A DNA stretch of 9,403 nucleotides from Planctomycetota bacterium (GTDB lineage Bacteria; Planctomycetota; UBA8108; UBA1146). Location of the stretch: the NCBI GenBank assembly GCA_002691835.1, contig NZJA01000074.1, positions 1-9,403 of the forward strand. The letters run 5' to 3'. The notes beneath the pieces were generated by a model. That model was not told the origin of the DNA and searched no databases. It saw nothing but the letters and a program-made list of their open reading frames with translations. Numbering within the stretch: position 1 is the first letter of the stretch; every line of letters starts with the position of its first letter. Shown here one piece after another: positions 7,079 through 9,403 of the stretch. A program made the translations under genes and the position numbers.

Positions 7079-7477
7079 TTATGGTTCGTTTCGTTTGCAT
7101 TGACATAATTCATTAAGACTTGCACGTCCAGTTAGTCGTAAACGTTGTGCAGCCCATAGTGCATAGATTTGATCAATCAAAGTTCCAATTAGGGGCCATT
7201 GGGTTGGTGCATAGATCCAACCAAGGCCAACGCAGCGATATGCCTCTCGGAACACTGCCACATCCTTAAGAATCTCTCCATCAGAGCGAATGGCATGAAT
7301 GCGAGCCATCGCACTTCGATAACTAATTCCCTGCCATTGGTCAGGATCATATGCAGACTGATCGATATCGACAAACGCAAGTTTTCCGTGTAGATCTCGG
7401 CGTTTCAAAAACCTGACTTCACGAAGACACAGCGGACAAGCACCGTCGTACAAAAGAGTGAGACTTGGTTCACTCAT
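7079..7477 (-). CDS. DCC family (DUF393) thiol-disulfide oxidoreductase-like protein
   Basis: A small protein of 132 residues from the ATG at 7477. Near the N-terminus it has the family hallmark YDGACPLC (residues 10-17), with Cys14 and Cys17 forming a CxxC pair after Asp-Gly, followed by LREVRFLKRRD. The middle reads LAFVDID, and the C-terminal part (WPLIGTLIDQIYALWA) is typical of DUF393 proteins. The cellular role is not established; the name rests on the CxxC and a thioredoxin-like fold prediction for the family. The frame extends upstream to GTG at 7486 (adding MLT), but ATG followed by SEPSLTLLYDG is the more natural start. It lies 28 bases after folP and is probably the last gene of that operon. 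It ends with TAA. Confidence 0.85.
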   Translation of the reverse strand: MSEPSLTLLYDGACPLCLREVRFLKRRDLHGKLAFVDIDQSAYDPDQWQGISYRSAMARIHAIRSDGEILKDVAVFREAYRCVGLGWIYAPTQWPLIGTLIDQIYALWAAQRLRLTGRASLNELCQCKRNEP

Positions 7478-7505
7478 GGTCAACACATGTCAATAGTCCA
7501 CTGTT

Positions 7506-8339
7506 CTAGCGATCCGATGCAATCGCTGAGGCCATGGTCACCACTTGGTGAATAGGTCCTACGTCGTGCACACGCAAGACCGCCACACCAGCATCCACGG
7601 CCCGGGCACAGACCGCTGCCGTTCCCCAAAGTCGGGCACGGGCTCTTGGTTCATCCAGGACAGCTCCGATAAAACGTTTTCGCGAGGGCCCTATTAAGAG
7701 TGGAATGCCCTCAGCCACGAGTGTGTCGAGCTGTTGGAGCAGGGTGAGGTTTTGTGCCGTTGTTTTGGCAAAGCCAAGACCTGGATCCCAGAGCAACTGG
7801 TCACAATGCACGCCGGCCTTCAATGCACAATTTGTTGCTGCTCGTAATTCGCCTAACACACCTTGCACAACGCCTTGGTCTCCGTAATCCGTGCAGTGAT
7901 CCATCGTTTGGCTAGTTCCGCGACTGTGCATCAGAACAAATGGACAGCCAGCATCGGCAATCAGAGACAACATCTCTGAATCACGTCGTCCACCACTGAC
8001 ATCGTTAATCCAATCAGCACCAGCCTCAAGAGCCTTGTTGGCGACTCTCGCAAGAAAGGTATCGACCGAAATCAAAACCTTGGGGTGAGCTGCACGAATC
8101 GCCCTCAGCGTTGGCAAGAGACGCTTGAGTTCCTCATCCGCTCCCACTTCCATGGCATTAGGCCTGGTGCTTTGGGCTCCCAGATCCAAACAATCAGCCC
8201 CGCAAGCGATCTGTCGCGACGCCTGAGCCAATGCCTTCTCTAATTGATTGAATTGACCACCATCGCTAAAGGAATCAGGAGTGAGGTTGATCACTCCCAT
8301 CACGGCAGTGCGCGTGCCCCAATCCTTCGGCCAGCGCAT
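7506..8339 (-). CDS. folP: Dihydropteroate synthase
   Basis: This enzyme of folate synthesis condenses 6-hydroxymethyl-7,8-dihydropterin diphosphate with p-aminobenzoate to give dihydropteroate in the cytosol. The 277-residue protein is full length and shows the motifs of the TIM-barrel family in order: MGVINLTPDSFSDGG (14-28), DLGAQSTRP (52-60), SVDT (91-94), NDVSGG (112-117), MHSRG (137-141), DPGLGFAK (185-192), GPSRKRF (217-223) and RVHD (256-259). Pterin-binding (Asn, Asp, Lys and Arg) and phosphate-binding residues all appear intact. It starts with ATG six bases after the tpiA stop, so it is almost certainly cotranscribed. Nothing unusual is seen. Confidence 0.98.
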   Translation of the reverse strand: MRWPKDWGTRTAVMGVINLTPDSFSDGGQFNQLEKALAQASRQIACGADCLDLGAQSTRPNAMEVGADEELKRLLPTLRAIRAAHPKVLISVDTFLARVANKALEAGADWINDVSGGRRDSEMLSLIADAGCPFVLMHSRGTSQTMDHCTDYGDQGVVQGVLGELRAATNCALKAGVHCDQLLWDPGLGFAKTTAQNLTLLQQLDTLVAEGIPLLIGPSRKRFIGAVLDEPRARARLWGTAAVCARAVDAGVAVLRVHDVGPIHQVVTMASAIASDR

Positions 8340-8345
8340 CGACCG

Positions 8346-9077
8346 TCAGCTCTTGATGTAATTCGCGATCCGCCCGAAACCTTCAGGATCCAGGGAGGCA
8401 CCGCCAACCAAGACCCCATCGATATCACTCATGCCCATCAACTGATCAATGTTGCCTGGTTTCACCGACCCCCCGTACTGAATGATCAAATCTGGTGAGC
8501 CAACCCAGCTACGAATCAATCCACAGATGCGATTGGCTTCACTGGCTTCACACGTTTTACCGGTACCAATCGCCCAGATCGGCTCATAGGCCACAACAAG
8601 CTGGCTGGGGTCCAGACCTTCTAAGCCCTGCTCAACCTGACGACGGATGACCCGCTCCGCTTCACCCCGATTGCGCTGTTCGTCGCTTTCACCGACACAA
8701 ACAATCGGGATTAAGCCATTGGTTTGAGCTGATCGAGCCCGGTGATTGATCTGTTCATCACTCTCGCTGAAATACTTGCGAGGCTCACTGTGGCCAACGA
8801 TTGCATATTGGACATTGTGCTCCTTGAGCATGCTCGGGGATATCTCAGCGGTGTAAGCGCCCTCTCCCTCCCAGTGCACGTTCTGGCTGGACAGTTCAAG
8901 GCGGGTTCCTTGGCTCAGCTCAGCAAGCGTGCTGATCGCCGTAAACGGGGGCGCCACCACCAGATGTCGGTCATTGGGCAGCTCTTCAATCAGGGGAAGA
9001 AACGTGCCAATCCAGGCCTTGGCTTGCGCACAGGTCATGTGCATTTTCCAGTTGCCAGCAATCACCGGTTTGCGCAC
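8346..9077 (-). CDS. tpiA: Triosephosphate isomerase
   Basis: It interconverts dihydroxyacetone phosphate and glyceraldehyde 3-phosphate in glycolysis and, in a cyanobacterium, in the Calvin cycle. The 243-residue protein has the catalytic residues in family motifs: Asn9 and Lys11 in AGNWKMH, His96 in [10 protein letters not shown], Glu165 in [12 protein letters not shown], and the phosphate loops YGGSVKP (201-207) and [15 protein letters not shown] differs from the common VGHSERR. The start is GTG at 9077, placing Asn and Lys at their usual positions and backed by AGAGGA upstream. It follows the S4 protein gene by 33 bases and precedes folP by six. Confidence 0.98.
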   Translation of the reverse strand: MRKPVIAGNWKMHMTCAQAKAWIGTFLPLIEELPNDRHLVVAPPFTAISTLAELSQGTRLELSSQNVHWEGEGAYTAEISPSMLKEHNVQYAIVGHSEPRKYFSESDEQINHRARSAQTNGLIPIVCVGESDEQRNRGEAERVIRRQVEQGLEGLDPSQLVVAYEPIWAIGTGKTCEASEANRICGLIRSWVGSPDLIIQYGGSVKPGNIDQLMGMSDIDGVLVGGASLDPEGFGRIANYIKS

Positions 9078-9084
9078 GCTTCCT

Positions 9085-9090
9085 TCCTCT
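9085..9090 (-). promoter_or_regulatory. Shine-Dalgarno site (AGAGGA) deciding the GTG start of tpiA
   Basis: AGAGGA on the minus strand lies seven bases before GTG at 9077 and is followed by a second AGGA. It supports the GTG start, which is also where triosephosphate isomerases normally begin (just before [10 protein letters not shown]). Confidence 0.65.
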
Positions 9091-9110
9091 GCAGCTCAGC
9101 AGCTGACAAC

Positions 9111-9335
9111 TTAGTGCCCAGCCTGAAAAGAATCCGAAACTTCGGCAGAGTCGACACCCATTTGGACCCGATCACCAGCTTTCAGTTGTCGGCCACGCCG
9201 TTGCTCAAGCTCGCCATTCACGGACACGTCACCCCCCTGAATCCTCAACTTGGCTTCTCCACCAGTCGCGACCCAGCCCATCCATTTAAGGAATTGATCA
9301 AGTCTCATTCCTGCACCAATCGGTCCAATCGCCAT
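9111..9335 (-). CDS. Small S4-domain RNA-binding protein
   Basis: A 74-residue protein consisting almost wholly of one S4 domain: MRLDQFLKWMGWVATGGEAK, then the loop IQGGDVSVNGELEQRRGRQL and a final KAGDRVQMG. This resembles the stand-alone YbcJ/RlbA-type S4 proteins, thought to bind structured RNA; the target is unknown. The ATG at 9335 gives an extra nine residues (MAIGPIGAG); the internal ATG at 9308 would begin exactly at MRLDQFLKW and may be the true start. It leads the tpiA-folP-DCC run, with 33 bases to the tpiA start. Confidence 0.85.
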   Translation of the reverse strand: MAIGPIGAGMRLDQFLKWMGWVATGGEAKLRIQGGDVSVNGELEQRRGRQLKAGDRVQMGVDSAEVSDSFQAGH

Positions 9336-9350
9336 TGATAGTCTGACCTG

Positions 9351-9403
9351 ATGCTGAAGCCATCAGAAGCGGGATTCCGCAGGTTGATTCCACTGCTGCG
9401 ACC
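9351..9403 (+). CDS. N-terminus of a plus-strand protein cut by the right edge
   Basis: From ATG at 9351 the frame is open to the window end and reads MLKPSEAGFRRLIPLLR. An in-frame TAG stands at 9339-9341. The basic, Pro/Leu-containing start resembles the beginning of exporter-type ABC transporter proteins, but 17 residues are too few to assign a family. It would be divergent from the S4-protein gene, whose ATG lies 15 bases away, which would leave very little promoter space. No clear ribosome binding site is seen. Confidence 0.4.
   Translation, partial: MLKPSEAGFRRLIPLLR

Noticed and set aside
8742..9338. Plus-strand frame of 198 codons
   Set aside because: It lies antisense to tpiA and the S4 gene, both of which have clear family motifs; the translation shows no recognisable domain and is a shadow frame in GC-rich DNA.

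Overview
The window looks like part of a cyanobacterial chromosome, most probably a marine Synechococcus-type picocyanobacterium. That is an inference from the compact S4 protein-tpiA-folP-DCC run and the style of the proteins; no marker such as rRNA is present. It splits into two blocks of very different base composition. The left ~7 kb is AT-rich (for example 13 G/C of 60 in bases 3361-3420). The right ~2.3 kb is much richer in GC (37 of 60 in bases 8641-8700).

Left block (minus strand, reading from about 6020 down to base 1): a tightly packed type I secretion operon. First comes a short ABC half-transporter with a GTG start (4314-6023). It overlaps by an ATGA junction with a longer ABC half-transporter (2158-4317) that carries an N-terminal C39-like domain without peptidase cysteine context. 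Next is an HlyD-type membrane-fusion adaptor (726-2108). Last is the N-terminal ~185 codons of a very acidic secreted-looking protein with a Pro-Asp repeat linker (1-556, running off the left edge). The last gene is probably the exported substrate. The outer-membrane TolC partner is not in the window.

Divergent from this operon, across a 232-base intergenic region with a 7-bp inverted repeat, lies a plus-strand gene (6256-6924). Its C-terminal two thirds reads as two tandem MshEN-like (GspE N-terminal) domains, the second matching the 24-5-24 layout of c-di-GMP-binding MshEN motifs. It is a plausible regulator of the neighbouring exporter or its surface protein.

The most unusual observation is in the exporter pair. 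The first ABC protein has lost every ATPase motif: Walker A, Q-loop Gln, signature, catalytic Glu and H-loop His. Its partner keeps Walker A and the Walker B Asp but has a non-canonical signature, Asp for Glu and Ser for His. As read, neither composite ATP site is canonical.

Right block (minus strand, from about 9335 down to 7079): housekeeping genes for a small S4 RNA-binding protein, triosephosphate isomerase (tpiA), dihydropteroate synthase (folP) and a DCC/DUF393 thiol-disulfide oxidoreductase-like protein, closely spaced as an operon. A plus-strand reading frame starts at 9351 and leaves the window.
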